Part shown: piece after piece, positions 32,048 to 41,295 of the stretch | How positions within the stretch are numbered: position 1 is the first letter of the stretch | How the letters are laid out: the number at the start of each line of letters is the position of its first letter | Virus record (IMG/VR): IMGVR_UViG_3300028569_001325 | Span: 1 to 59,229 of that record | Strand: one strand, 5' to 3' | Length of the DNA: 59,229 nucleotides | Source: a virus | Notes under the pieces: generated by a model | What the model saw: the letters and a program-made list of their open reading frames with translations, nothing else | Databases searched by the model: none | Told to the model about the DNA's origin: nothing | Position numbers and translations under genes: made by a program

Positions 32048-34108
32048 TTAATTATTTAATCCGTTAAATCCACCCATAGCTACAGCATTATCTTGAATTA
32101 CGGTTCTTCTTGTATCACTTCCATCTGTCCATATTGGGTGCGGCGTATTATATGTAACAATCTCACCATCAGTGTATCCCGAACCTGGAAGATACCCAAC
32201 AACGACCGTTTCATAATATTGATTTGCATGTATTATTGGGTGATAAAAGTCATAACATACCGAACAACTTGTAAAGATGTGTTGTACGTCAAGATTACCC
32301 CCACCTGCGTTAATCGGACAAGTATTAATTACTTTATAACAATTTCCATCGTAGTCAGATAATATTAATCCTTCAAATACTTCACTGTATCCTGCGACTG
32401 CGTACCAAGTGTTTAAAGGTATATTAACATAAGCTGCTTCATTTGTTTCACAAGATAATACTGATATCCCTATTCTAACAGAACCTTTACACTCATCACA
32501 AGTTGAGTAAGATTCAGTGGTTAAACTATTATATGAATCTAATACATTATAAACCCCATAGTTATATACATCGATTAATTCTACACAGACAAAATCAGAA
32601 TCACCCCGTTTTACTTTAACGATATCCCCAATAGCAAACCCAACTCCGGTTGTAACTGCAATACCACCGATTTTTTGATCACAGTCCATACCATACCAAA
32701 CATAATGATTATCACTACCTGTACACTCTAAACAACTATCAAACGTACTTAAACTTGGTATTGCAAACCTATACGATGATGGAACTTCAATACTTATAAT
32801 TTCACAACATTCATTTGTTATTGGGTTATAAAATAGTTTACCTATGGTGTCTTCTAAGTATTGAAATGATAATATTGAATCTTCATTCAGTACATTCTGC
32901 ACCGTGATAATAATATCGTCTTCAGGACTAATACCACCAATCTCACTACCTAAAAGCGTTATGGTATCACCAATAGAGTATGAAATACCAAGATTAGGTA
33001 ATCCTATGGAATCTATTGTATTTGATAGAACATATACATTAAATAACGCATATTGACCACCACCACTGGTAATCCCCGTTACGTAATACGTACCATCTGT
33101 TAATACCGAAATGGTAGTGTCACTATAACTAAATCCCCCTATTGGTCCTGTACCATTACAAGATGAGTAATTATATTGAATACCGTTACATTGGATACAT
33201 TCTTGACAACTTGGTTGTGGATCAAAATTTAAAAATTCATTTATTGTTACCGTTTCTCCTGTAACAATATCACCCACACTAAAACACCCATCAGATGATG
33301 ATAAATTTGATGATTCTCCACCATTAAAAAATAATGAGTTCCATACAATTTCATCCTCATTTGTTATACAGTTTGTTAGTATTCTTTGTTCTGCAACTTG
33401 TGCGTTACATTCATCACAAGTAACTTCACCACCATTATCAACAAAAAGACCATAATCCGAAATAAACGTTCCGTCTTGTGTTCCGATAATAGGGGTTAAA
33501 CCAACCGTACCACATCTTTGGTCTCCCGATCCATCTACAAATGATATTAAGTGACCAATATAGTCACTACTAGATAGTCCTACGTAATATATACCTGAAC
33601 CAAGACAAGACGTTACTTTATAAATTAAAAATGATGAATTTAAACATTCTCCACAAGTAGTTGAAAGTGTTGGGGTATCTACAATTGAGGTGTACCTTAC
33701 GGGGTTTAATTCATTAAAGACACCATAACTGACCATTTCATAACAATTATAAAACTGATTACCACTCTCATCCTCAGCATTAATAAAATAAACTTCATTA
33801 ATTAAAGGTGTCCCTGTAAATCCACTAAATTCAAAATAGTAGGTTCCTTGATTAATACAATCAGTAGCCGCAACATAATCGTATATTATTCCATAACACT
33901 CTAAACAACTACTATATGGCTCACCATCAAATGTTATGGTGATATTACCGCCATTGTAACTCAAAACCTGTGTAATCTCATAACAGGAATTACGGTTAGT
34001 GTATGTTGTACCTGAAGTTATCGCTGATAATGGATCCTCAGTTGTCCCTCTCTGTGGTGATCGTATATCACCACATTTTCTATAAAAAAAATCTGTAGTT
34101 TTTGCCAT
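32048..34108 (-). CDS. Cys-repeat virion protein ending in the GFNGLNN module
   Basis: 686 aa built of about seven related beta-rich units, each around 70-95 residues and each with a C-x-E-C or C-x-x-C pair (SSCLECYG, TTCGECLN, VTCDECNA, PSCQECIQ, DSCLECTG, STCDECKG, TSCSVCYD) followed 12-20 residues later by another Cys. The spacing suggests metal- or disulfide-stabilised repeats along a fibre or baseplate arm. The last 56 residues repeat the small protein encoded at 15264-15452. Start overlaps the upstream stop as TAATG, so it is coupled to the structural gene before it. No family known to me. Confidence 0.65.
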   Translation of the reverse strand: MAKTTDFFYRKCGDIRSPQRGTTEDPLSAITSGTTYTNRNSCYEITQVLSYNGGNITITFDGEPYSSCLECYGIIYDYVAATDCINQGTYYFEFSGFTGTPLINEVYFINAEDESGNQFYNCYEMVSYGVFNELNPVRYTSIVDTPTLSTTCGECLNSSFLIYKVTSCLGSGIYYVGLSSSDYIGHLISFVDGSGDQRCGTVGLTPIIGTQDGTFISDYGLFVDNGGEVTCDECNAQVAEQRILTNCITNEDEIVWNSLFFNGGESSNLSSSDGCFSVGDIVTGETVTINEFLNFDPQPSCQECIQCNGIQYNYSSCNGTGPIGGFSYSDTTISVLTDGTYYVTGITSGGGQYALFNVYVLSNTIDSIGLPNLGISYSIGDTITLLGSEIGGISPEDDIIITVQNVLNEDSILSFQYLEDTIGKLFYNPITNECCEIISIEVPSSYRFAIPSLSTFDSCLECTGSDNHYVWYGMDCDQKIGGIAVTTGVGFAIGDIVKVKRGDSDFVCVELIDVYNYGVYNVLDSYNSLTTESYSTCDECKGSVRIGISVLSCETNEAAYVNIPLNTWYAVAGYSEVFEGLILSDYDGNCYKVINTCPINAGGGNLDVQHIFTSCSVCYDFYHPIIHANQYYETVVVGYLPGSGYTDGEIVTYNTPHPIWTDGSDTRRTVIQDNAVAMGGFNGLNN

Positions 34109-35577
34109 TATTTTTTATTAACTATTTGAAATTGTAATTCCTTTTTATAGGTGTCAGTATTTTTATCTGACACTACCTTTATATCTACAAAATACTCGTT
34201 TGGTATTTTATCTGTGGTATCAAAAACAAAATAATATCCATCACTTGTTTTATTTATTCTTGTCCAATCTTGAACTTGTACTTCGGTGTTGGGTCCTTCT
34301 CTAACATATATTCTATAATATGATTCAATATTTTCTAAGATTTGTTTTGATGTGTAAGCCTTTTTAACTGTCACATTAACTTTTCTTATATCTGTGTTTA
34401 ATATTTTTTCATCGTATTTGATTCCGTCAAAACTAAACCCATATATTTTAGGACTTTCAGTCAAAGAACCAATTTTAAACCTGTTTGATTTTTTAATTAG
34501 TGCAAATTCATTTTCTGAATTTTCAAAAGACACACCATTTATTACTATATTTTCCCATACATCGTAATATAAACAAGGGGCATTAGAACAAGCAATAGGT
34601 GGTACCTCAACTTTATATATCCCATCAGTTACTAAACACGTAGGTAGATTAGAAAAAACGACGTTACTTGATGCATCTAAAATGTCAACTTGTGGGTTAC
34701 TATCAAAAGTCAGTGGAACCCCATTATCATAAGAATACAAATAAAGATAGTTTGTTACCCCACATATAAAATTATTTCTATTATCTAAAATTAAATCATC
34801 ATATGTCGTTTCTAAAAACGGTTCATAAAAAGTTTGGGTGTGAGGAGAGAAAAAACCAACTGAATAATTTTCAGACATTCCAGATATGTTTTCAACTTGG
34901 GGATAAAATGCAACACCCCACCCCGTAACTCCGGTTATGGTACCATCTAAAACCCCATTTATTTCTGATGACATATCAAATTCAATATCCTCATTACCAA
35001 ATTCAAAATGTTGTGTACCAACAATATAAATGTCATTATAGTTAACTCCTGAGATACCTAAACTATTAGTATTATCGTAAATTCCTTCTGTTGACCATTT
35101 AGATATTGTTGTAGTCTCAAACCAATTTACAGGTCGTGTAGAAAACGATCTGTCATTTAAATTTGTAACCTTAAAATCATAATAATCATAACCAACCCCC
35201 GTGTCCCAAGATTGTGGATTTCCTGTGTCTCCTGATGTTTTTGGTATTCTAAATAATATTAAATCAAAGGATGTTGATCTTCTTCTTCCTTGAGATGTAG
35301 TATCATTTAATAATTCCTTATCAAAAAATGAGGTGTTTGTCATTCTAAGGGTGTGGGTTAAATCTGTACCACAATCTGTAGATATAACATTGTCATTAAT
35401 TTTTTGAATTAGGTTAGATAAATCTATATTAAAAATATATCTACTGAACCCAATAGGTGCTGAAGAATTGTTCGCTCTACCATAAAATAATTCTACAATA
35501 GGGTTTCTACCTGTATTGGTGTAGGAATTATATAATAGTGTGTCTGACTTGTCGAAGTAAGATCTATATATTGACAT
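34108..35577 (-). CDS. Tail/baseplate structural protein
   Basis: 489 aa, beta-rich. It opens MSIYRSYFDKSDTLLYNSYT followed by N-T-G-R-N-P-I-V-E-L-F-Y-G, a start I associate with structural proteins of Bacteroidota myoviruses. A middle domain has paired Cys (CSNAPCLYYDVWENI), and the end is an Ig-like domain (YYRIYVREGPNTEVQVQDW ... FVDIKVVSDK). First gene behind its own TATTTAT element; coupled to the Cys-repeat gene. A baseplate wedge or arm role is inferred from position only. Confidence 0.6.
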   Translation of the reverse strand: MSIYRSYFDKSDTLLYNSYTNTGRNPIVELFYGRANNSSAPIGFSRYIFNIDLSNLIQKINDNVISTDCGTDLTHTLRMTNTSFFDKELLNDTTSQGRRRSTSFDLILFRIPKTSGDTGNPQSWDTGVGYDYYDFKVTNLNDRSFSTRPVNWFETTTISKWSTEGIYDNTNSLGISGVNYNDIYIVGTQHFEFGNEDIEFDMSSEINGVLDGTITGVTGWGVAFYPQVENISGMSENYSVGFFSPHTQTFYEPFLETTYDDLILDNRNNFICGVTNYLYLYSYDNGVPLTFDSNPQVDILDASSNVVFSNLPTCLVTDGIYKVEVPPIACSNAPCLYYDVWENIVINGVSFENSENEFALIKKSNRFKIGSLTESPKIYGFSFDGIKYDEKILNTDIRKVNVTVKKAYTSKQILENIESYYRIYVREGPNTEVQVQDWTRINKTSDGYYFVFDTTDKIPNEYFVDIKVVSDKNTDTYKKELQFQIVNKK

Positions 35578-35591
35578 ATTAACTTTTTTAT

Positions 35592-35598
35592 ATAAATA
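35592..35598 (-). promoter_or_regulatory. TATTTAT late-promoter candidate
   Basis: Core on the minus strand, 14 nt before the ATG at 35577. Confidence 0.55.
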
Positions 35599-35599
35599 C

Positions 35600-37171
35600 T
35601 TAGTTAATACGAATATTGCTATTTAAAACTTTTTGATATGCCTCTTGCATTTTAGCAAGTAAGTCATCGGTTGATAGTCCGTCTAACGTGACTGAAGATG
35701 GTGGCATTAATGGGTATGGGTGAACGTGAGTTAAACAGAATCTAACCATCAAATTTAATAATTCTAATAATTCCTCACCTCTTACCATTGATGATGTCTT
35801 TGGTTCAATTTCATTTGAGATTAAATCTTGATCAATTCCGTAAATGGTATTTGGTATATCTATTTTACCTTTACCTGGAATTATTGAGTCGTGAGATAAT
35901 AGGAATAGTTGATTTGCCCCCATTAATCCAACACTATTATTAACCATTTCCGCCTTAGAGGGAACTGACACATCTTTTCTAATACTATAAGGAAGTTCAG
36001 GTGAAAGTTTTGCATTTAAAACTAAACTATATCCGGGAGTTAAATCGGTAGACGATATTTTAACTAAAGTTTGTAAATACGCCATATTTCCGGCAGCAAT
36101 TAAATCTCCGGTACCTGTGAAGTTAGTTGTTAAATCTCTTAACCTTTTTGATGGTCTATAGTAAAATGGGAATTGTTCATTTAAATTTAAAGATGGATTT
36201 AAAAGTGATGTTTTAGGATCAGTAACAATACTTTTTAGTCTTTGGTTAATTTGATTAGATAAATCATTAAAATTTAATCCTATTGGGAAATTAATCATCC
36301 TAACCAATGTAACCCCATCGGTTGATCCCGTTAAATCTAATTCACTGTTATAATCAAAAACAGAAGTTAAAGTTTTGTATGCCTTTTCATCTGTTCTTAA
36401 AGAGTATATATATAAATTAGCGGTAAATGCTGAAAATTGATTCTCAGGGTTAATTACATCATACTCAATTAAATATTTAATTGGTAGTTCATTAGATACC
36501 AATTTAGTTTTAGAGGTTGGTTCACCATAACTAATTTTTGAATAGTTTTTAGTTAATTGTAAAAACGCTCTTGTATCATCAGCTTGTGGTATTTCACCAG
36601 TTTTAAATTGTTTGTGTTTACCGGCTCTTAATAATAATTCATCTTCTTTTATTATAATGTCAGCACTATTTCTACCATTTAATGATATATCTACAGGTTC
36701 AGCAAAAACTCCTTTAGTTGTCTCTTCTTTATATGTACCATCGTTATTCTTTATTGGTGGTATATTCTTAGTTGAATTAAGTGCCCCCGAATCTAAATTT
36801 GTTTTAGACGACGAGTAGTTCTCAAAATTAATAGATGCTGGAGATGAGTATGTCCCTATCATATAGAACTTATTTTTTGATGTTTTACTATTCGTGTTGT
36901 AGTAAAAAATCATAACACTCTCACCTTTTTTAGGTACTTGGTTGACAAAATAAGGTAATAGTGGTAAATAAATAAATGGATCCTTTTTAGACCACGGACC
37001 GTTTTTTTCCGGGGTTTTTGAATTCTCATCAAATCCATTATTTGATTTTTCTGCTGCTTCAATATTTTGAATAATGGGCTCAACTCTTACCCTACCCAAC
37101 ATAAGTGGATCCATATTATCTATACAAACACCAAAATATATTTGTTGACCCGATTGAAAATTATCCGCCAT
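35600..37171 (-). CDS. Baseplate hub/spike protein, gp5-like OB fold at N-terminus
   Basis: 523 aa. The first 120 residues read Q-Q-I-Y-F-G-V-C-I-D-N-M-D-P-L-M-L-G-R-V-R-V-E-P-I and later W-S-K-K-D-P-F-I-Y-L-P-L-L-P-Y-F, P-K-K-G-E-S-V-M-I-F-Y. This is the OB-fold of gp5/VgrG-type spike proteins ('G-x-V-x-D-N-x-D-P-x-x-x-G-R-V-R-V', then 'P-x-x-G-x-x-V-x-V'). No lysozyme domain is visible. The C-terminal part has a helix set (ELLELLNLMVRFCLTHVHP). Start lies 11 nt inside the preceding small gene. Confidence 0.75.
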   Translation of the reverse strand: MADNFQSGQQIYFGVCIDNMDPLMLGRVRVEPIIQNIEAAEKSNNGFDENSKTPEKNGPWSKKDPFIYLPLLPYFVNQVPKKGESVMIFYYNTNSKTSKNKFYMIGTYSSPASINFENYSSSKTNLDSGALNSTKNIPPIKNNDGTYKEETTKGVFAEPVDISLNGRNSADIIIKEDELLLRAGKHKQFKTGEIPQADDTRAFLQLTKNYSKISYGEPTSKTKLVSNELPIKYLIEYDVINPENQFSAFTANLYIYSLRTDEKAYKTLTSVFDYNSELDLTGSTDGVTLVRMINFPIGLNFNDLSNQINQRLKSIVTDPKTSLLNPSLNLNEQFPFYYRPSKRLRDLTTNFTGTGDLIAAGNMAYLQTLVKISSTDLTPGYSLVLNAKLSPELPYSIRKDVSVPSKAEMVNNSVGLMGANQLFLLSHDSIIPGKGKIDIPNTIYGIDQDLISNEIEPKTSSMVRGEELLELLNLMVRFCLTHVHPYPLMPPSSVTLDGLSTDDLLAKMQEAYQKVLNSNIRIN

Positions 37172-37367
37172 TATTTAATCTTTTTTTATATTCATCAAAA
37201 ACTTTATTATACGATTGTTCAGTAACATCTAAATGTTTTGTTAGTTTTACTATTAAATCCTTTGTTTTTTGGAAATCATTTTGTAAAAAATCCATAACAT
37301 CAACTATTTGTTTATTTGAACAATTTTTATAATCACTTAATATTTCTAAAACTTTTTTTGGTTCCAT
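37161..37367 (-). CDS. Small helical protein
   Basis: 68 aa from ATG 37367, one base behind the upstream stop; a longer frame from TTG 37406 would run deep into the upstream gene. All helical and charged (MEPKKVLEILSDYKNCSNKQ). Wedged between two tail structural genes and overlapping the next start, so it is translated as part of this operon. Could be a chaperone or small baseplate part; nothing in the sequence decides. Confidence 0.6.
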   Translation of the reverse strand: MEPKKVLEILSDYKNCSNKQIVDVMDFLQNDFQKTKDLIVKLTKHLDVTEQSYNKVFDEYKKRLNNGG

Positions 37368-37368
37368 A

Positions 37369-39348
37369 TTACATAAATTTTCCACTACCTTTTGATGGTT
37401 TAGCAACTATTGGGAAAGGTCCGGCAAAACCAACAGGTGGTGGTACATAAACCTCAACTTTTCCATTGGTGAATGTTTCTAAATTACTACCTTTTATTTG
37501 TGCCATCATCGCCATATTCATTAAATTTGGACCACCATCAGGAGCATCTCCTGTAGGTAAACCTAACCCTTGTAAATTTTCAATCACATTTGCAAATGCT
37601 CTTGTATCTGACACACCACCTAGTAATGAAGAACCGGCAAGTGCGAATAAAGGTAACCCTAAATTAAGTTGTGATATACCTAAATTAAGTAACTTTAGTA
37701 TATCATCAATAACACTTTTACAATTTCTATAATCAAGCAATGCCTGTCCTAACGCTAACAGTGCGTAAACAATTGCAGAATACATCGCTAATTGTTTATT
37801 TTTGGCTTCCTTGACAATATCAGATAATATCTTTTCTACTAATTGTTTAATTTGTTTTTTAACAATTTTAAACAACTCCTCAACAAAAATTGCTGTAACC
37901 TTTTGCATAAAATTTACAACAAATTTTCTAAACGTTTTCATAAACTTTTCTAAATCATCAAATAGGTTATCTAATTGAGATGAAAGTTGACTTGTAATCG
38001 CTTTAACCATAATTAAAAACCCTAACATAACCTTTGGTGATAAAATCGTTTTAAATACAATCTTAGGTAGTTGTGTGATAAGACTGGTATCTAAAGATGC
38101 CTTAAGATTAATATCTAACCCTAAAGACGGAACCAACTCTTGCCATTTAGGATCATTTGCTAACTCCCCTATTGCCTGTTCCACTCTGTCTATTTTTTTA
38201 GAACCTACATTTTCAGTAATAACTTCCTCAACAATACTTCTAGTTGCTTGTGGATTTACAGGTAATTTTAAATCCCCACAATCCTCAAACTGAACAACAC
38301 CATTTATAGTGTTATTTATACTCTCTTCAATAAATCTTAATTCTTGATTTGAGACTTCAAAAAAACCATCGTCAATTAAATCTTGATCACTTAATTTTGC
38401 AGTCCCCGAAACATCTATCTTTTTAGTTGGATCAGTACAAACCCCCATTATTCTTTTTAATATTAAATCAAATTTTTTCTGTTCTCTTAGTTCGTCAGTT
38501 GATAACCCTATACTAAAATCAAACGCTCCCGTCAAGGAGTTCATAATTTCTGCAGTTAAAACATCAAATTGTAAAATATCAATACTACCATAATAATCTC
38601 TTAAAAAATCAGATACTGTAGTTCTACTATTTAATTGAGGTTTAAGGGTTACTTTAAAAAAGTCCCCAAAGTTTGTGGGTCCGATTGCAGGGTAAAACTG
38701 AACATATTCAATATCAAATAAATCTTGTCCTGAAACTCCTCTATAATCTGAACCTAACTGTGTTTGATATGATTGTCCTAAATTTTGTAACCTATCATAT
38801 AATACTCGGTTAACTGAGTTTGGTATTATTCCTGGATTTGTTGGGGTATTCTCGTAATAAAATTTAGCGTCTTTGTCGTCAGGTGAAAATTTTAATCTTT
38901 TAAATAAATCTACCTGACTAACTTTAATGTATATTGGTTGATTTAATTTATCTTCATATGACTGTTCTTCTGAACAACCAATAGTTGAAACTATCTCCTC
39001 AACTAATATTTCACCTATTCTACTTTTAGTGACTTCAGCCGCCTCTAAGAAAAATCGACTAATGGTGTTTAAAGACTTATTTCCTGACTTCGGTAGGGAT
39101 TGTTTGAATAAATCTAAAAGTTGTTCTAGTTGATTTTTAACCTCGTTTTTTAGTTGGTTTTTAATATCACTTGTACCACTTTTTAATTCATTTAACTGTT
39201 TTGTTACATCACTCTTTTTTTTATCTAAAGATGTTTTTGCCTTTTGTTTTTTTTCACGCAGCTCATTTTTTTTACTTTCAGCAGTAGTTTGATAAGCACT
39301 TACTTTAGTTTTTGCTTTATTATAATCGTTATTTAAATCTAAACCCAT
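37369..39348 (-). CDS. Large tail/baseplate structural protein with coiled coil and helical hydrophobic core
   Basis: 659 aa. Residues 1-85 form a Lys/Glu coiled coil (SKKNELREKKQKAKTSLDKK). A mixed domain follows (about 125-260), then a helical part (about 410-560) with amphipathic and hydrophobic helices (VMLGFLIMVKAITSQL, LAMYSAIVYALLALGQALL), and a Gly/Pro-rich end (VPPPVGFAGPFPIV). It could be a tape-measure-like or baseplate-hub protein, but is shorter than a usual tape measure. Start overlaps the upstream stop as TAATG. Not assigned to a family. Confidence 0.55.
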   Translation of the reverse strand: MGLDLNNDYNKAKTKVSAYQTTAESKKNELREKKQKAKTSLDKKKSDVTKQLNELKSGTSDIKNQLKNEVKNQLEQLLDLFKQSLPKSGNKSLNTISRFFLEAAEVTKSRIGEILVEEIVSTIGCSEEQSYEDKLNQPIYIKVSQVDLFKRLKFSPDDKDAKFYYENTPTNPGIIPNSVNRVLYDRLQNLGQSYQTQLGSDYRGVSGQDLFDIEYVQFYPAIGPTNFGDFFKVTLKPQLNSRTTVSDFLRDYYGSIDILQFDVLTAEIMNSLTGAFDFSIGLSTDELREQKKFDLILKRIMGVCTDPTKKIDVSGTAKLSDQDLIDDGFFEVSNQELRFIEESINNTINGVVQFEDCGDLKLPVNPQATRSIVEEVITENVGSKKIDRVEQAIGELANDPKWQELVPSLGLDINLKASLDTSLITQLPKIVFKTILSPKVMLGFLIMVKAITSQLSSQLDNLFDDLEKFMKTFRKFVVNFMQKVTAIFVEELFKIVKKQIKQLVEKILSDIVKEAKNKQLAMYSAIVYALLALGQALLDYRNCKSVIDDILKLLNLGISQLNLGLPLFALAGSSLLGGVSDTRAFANVIENLQGLGLPTGDAPDGGPNLMNMAMMAQIKGSNLETFTNGKVEVYVPPPVGFAGPFPIVAKPSKGSGKFM

Positions 39349-39713
39349 TATAATTTATAATTTTGTCCACTATTATCAACATCCTTGTTTATTAACATTT
39401 TAAGTGTTTCATCATCCATATCAGACATAGTAAAATTATCTTCTTTAGATGAAGATGATTTTTCCCATATTGTTGATTGTAATTTAGATAGGGTTAGTTT
39501 TTTTTCTATGGTGTCGTTTATTATTTTTTGTTGCTCTTTAATAACCGGACCAATCATAGTCATATCTTCAGGATCCTTTAACATCCCTAACATTTTATTT
39601 TGAATCCTAATTGCGGTAGCTCTTTGTTCTACCAACTCATTATAGATTTCCTGCATTAACCCTAAAACTGAATCCTTATTTAAGGATATTTCTTTTTTTC
39701 TCGATCTATTCAT
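39348..39713 (-). CDS. Small helical structural or chaperone-like protein
   Basis: 121 aa, helical, starting MNRSRKKEISLNKDSVLGLM. A run of repeated Gln/Lys helices (VIKEQQKIINDTIEKKLTLS) leads to an acidic tail. First gene of a late unit, with the promoter candidate squeezed between it and the sigma gene stop; coupled to the large structural gene. No family recognised. Confidence 0.55.
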   Translation of the reverse strand: MNRSRKKEISLNKDSVLGLMQEIYNELVEQRATAIRIQNKMLGMLKDPEDMTMIGPVIKEQQKIINDTIEKKLTLSKLQSTIWEKSSSSKEDNFTMSDMDDETLKMLINKDVDNSGQNYKL

Positions 39714-39717
39714 AACA

Positions 39718-39724
39718 ATAAATA
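39718..39724 (-). promoter_or_regulatory. TATTTAT late-promoter candidate
   Basis: Core on the minus strand, 4 nt before the ATG at 39713, in the 16-nt gap after the sigma factor gene. It separates the upstream operon from the tail genes. Confidence 0.6.
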
Positions 39725-39729
39725 TTTAA

Positions 39730-40479
39730 TTATTGATTATGTATTTTTTTTACAGTATCTAAATAAAGATGTTTGTATTTTTTTAGGTATATTCTTATCT
39801 CTTTAGTGTTCATATTTGTCATCTCCCTTAAAGATAAAAGAACAATATTTTTGTTAAATTTATTATTATCGTTACCTATAAAAATATTCCCATAATTATC
39901 AAACAACTCTATCAACGCCTGTCCTAACTTAAATTCATTTTCAACTAAAGTATTATTATTTACGTAATTTTTTAAATCAACAAGAAAAATATCTATTATT
40001 TTTTCTGCATCAATTTTTTCAAATTCCATATAATAAATCATATCAGGACGATTCTCTAAAGTTGTTGAAATATCCTCATATGATATTTTTCTATTCATTT
40101 CTTTTTGGTCTTTTAAAATTTGACCCATCAAATAGTTTTTACATATAGTACCAAAGTAAGAATATGCTTTTTTGTTTTTTGCTGGTTTAAATTTATCAAC
40201 CTTAGTGATTAAAAAAGAATGTGTGTCACGATGAACATCAATATAATCCATGCCTTTTCTATATAACTTATATCTTCGTATGATAGATTCAATCATTTTC
40301 TCTAACGGCATACGAAGAAATTCATTATAAATTTTTTCTTTTTCTTCTTTTGTTTCTGCAATTATATATCTCTTAACTGCCTCTTCTTCACGGACATCAA
40401 AGTAATTAGTTGTTTTTACTTTTTTTACCGTCTTATTCTCTTCACATATATTCTTTTCTTCTTCATTTAATAATGACAT
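39730..40479 (-). CDS. Late-transcription sigma factor (T4 gp55-like)
   Basis: 249 aa. The central part (about 55-130) has sigma region 2 features: L-E-K-M-I-E-S-I-I-R-R-Y-K-L-Y, then D-T-H-S-F-L-I-T-K-V-D-K-F-K-P, and K-A-Y-S-Y-F-G-T-I-C-K-N-Y-L-M-G-Q-I-L-K, corresponding to the FdP...a-y-s-Y-f core of region 2.2-2.4 in gp55-like factors of large phages. The end (NIVLLSLREMTNMNTKEIRI) could be a small HTH. gp55-type factors direct RNA polymerase to late promoters that have only a -10 element, which fits the lone TATTTAT box seen in this genome. Last gene of the minus-strand operon, its start overlapping the previous stop. Confidence 0.75.
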   Translation of the reverse strand: MSLLNEEEKNICEENKTVKKVKTTNYFDVREEEAVKRYIIAETKEEKEKIYNEFLRMPLEKMIESIIRRYKLYRKGMDYIDVHRDTHSFLITKVDKFKPAKNKKAYSYFGTICKNYLMGQILKDQKEMNRKISYEDISTTLENRPDMIYYMEFEKIDAEKIIDIFLVDLKNYVNNNTLVENEFKLGQALIELFDNYGNIFIGNDNNKFNKNIVLLSLREMTNMNTKEIRIYLKKYKHLYLDTVKKIHNQ

Positions 40480-41288
40480 TATACTTCTTCGGATACATAT
40501 TTTATATTCCTATCATTAGTGAAGAAATGTTCTTTTTTTGCAGATTCAATCCAAAACTGTACCTCGTTGTCTGAGATTTTTTCTTGACCATTTTTATAGT
40601 TCCAAAATATTGACCCCTCTCTTAGGTTCATATGTTTATAACCAATTCTTGGAATCGTCATAATTTTTGTTGAATTGTACGTTAATCTTAGTAACAACTC
40701 ATAAACAAATGTTAATTTCATTGATGGTTTAAACCCTCCAATACTTTCAAAAGTAGATTTTTTAATAACCATCCCACTTGTTTGAAAATTTTGGTAAGAC
40801 AATAATACATCATTATTTAAATAACCAATTTCCGTGTTTAAACTTGCAGCAAACGTAGCTTCGTTTGTAAACCCAACAAACATACCTTTTTCGTCTGTAT
40901 CAACAACTAAAGGTAAGAATGTGTCTACTTCAGGATATGCTTCTGCAAACCTTCTAACATTTTTAAACCAAATACTTGAGTATTCGTCGTCAAATTCTAA
41001 AACGCTAACCCATTTACTTTTTGCGTTTTTTACACCTAAATTAACCTGTGTACAAAAATCAAAGTCCCCGTCATTTTGTATTAGATTAACGGTTAAGCCG
41101 CTAAATTCATATTTGTTTAAAAATGATTTTAGGTTGTCTTCACCTGAGTGTACAATTACTAATTCATTAATTCCTAAGTTTTGAATTTCTAATGATTTAA
41201 TTGCTCTGTCAAATAATTCATCGAAATTTTTATTCATTGATGAGTTAATTGGTAATATTACTGATACGTCAAATTTTTCTTTTTCCAT
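40479..41288 (-). CDS. Glycosyltransferase family 2
   Basis: 269 aa. N-terminal GT-A fold: VSVILPINSSMNKNFDELFD, A-I-K-S-L-E-I-Q-N-L-G-I-N-E-L-V-I-V-H-S-G, and W-V-S-V-L-E-F-D-D-E-Y, where the D-D-E replaces the usual D-x-D metal-binding motif. The acceptor part has F-Q-T-S-G-M-V-I-K-K-S-T-F-E-S-I-G-G-F. Seven nucleotides separate it from the upstream glycosyltransferase gene and its stop overlaps the sigma start. Likely adds a sugar in the same pathway as the rest of the operon. Confidence 0.8.
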   Translation of the reverse strand: MEKEKFDVSVILPINSSMNKNFDELFDRAIKSLEIQNLGINELVIVHSGEDNLKSFLNKYEFSGLTVNLIQNDGDFDFCTQVNLGVKNAKSKWVSVLEFDDEYSSIWFKNVRRFAEAYPEVDTFLPLVVDTDEKGMFVGFTNEATFAASLNTEIGYLNNDVLLSYQNFQTSGMVIKKSTFESIGGFKPSMKLTFVYELLLRLTYNSTKIMTIPRIGYKHMNLREGSIFWNYKNGQEKISDNEVQFWIESAKKEHFFTNDRNIKYVSEEV

Positions 41289-41295
41289 AATTTTT

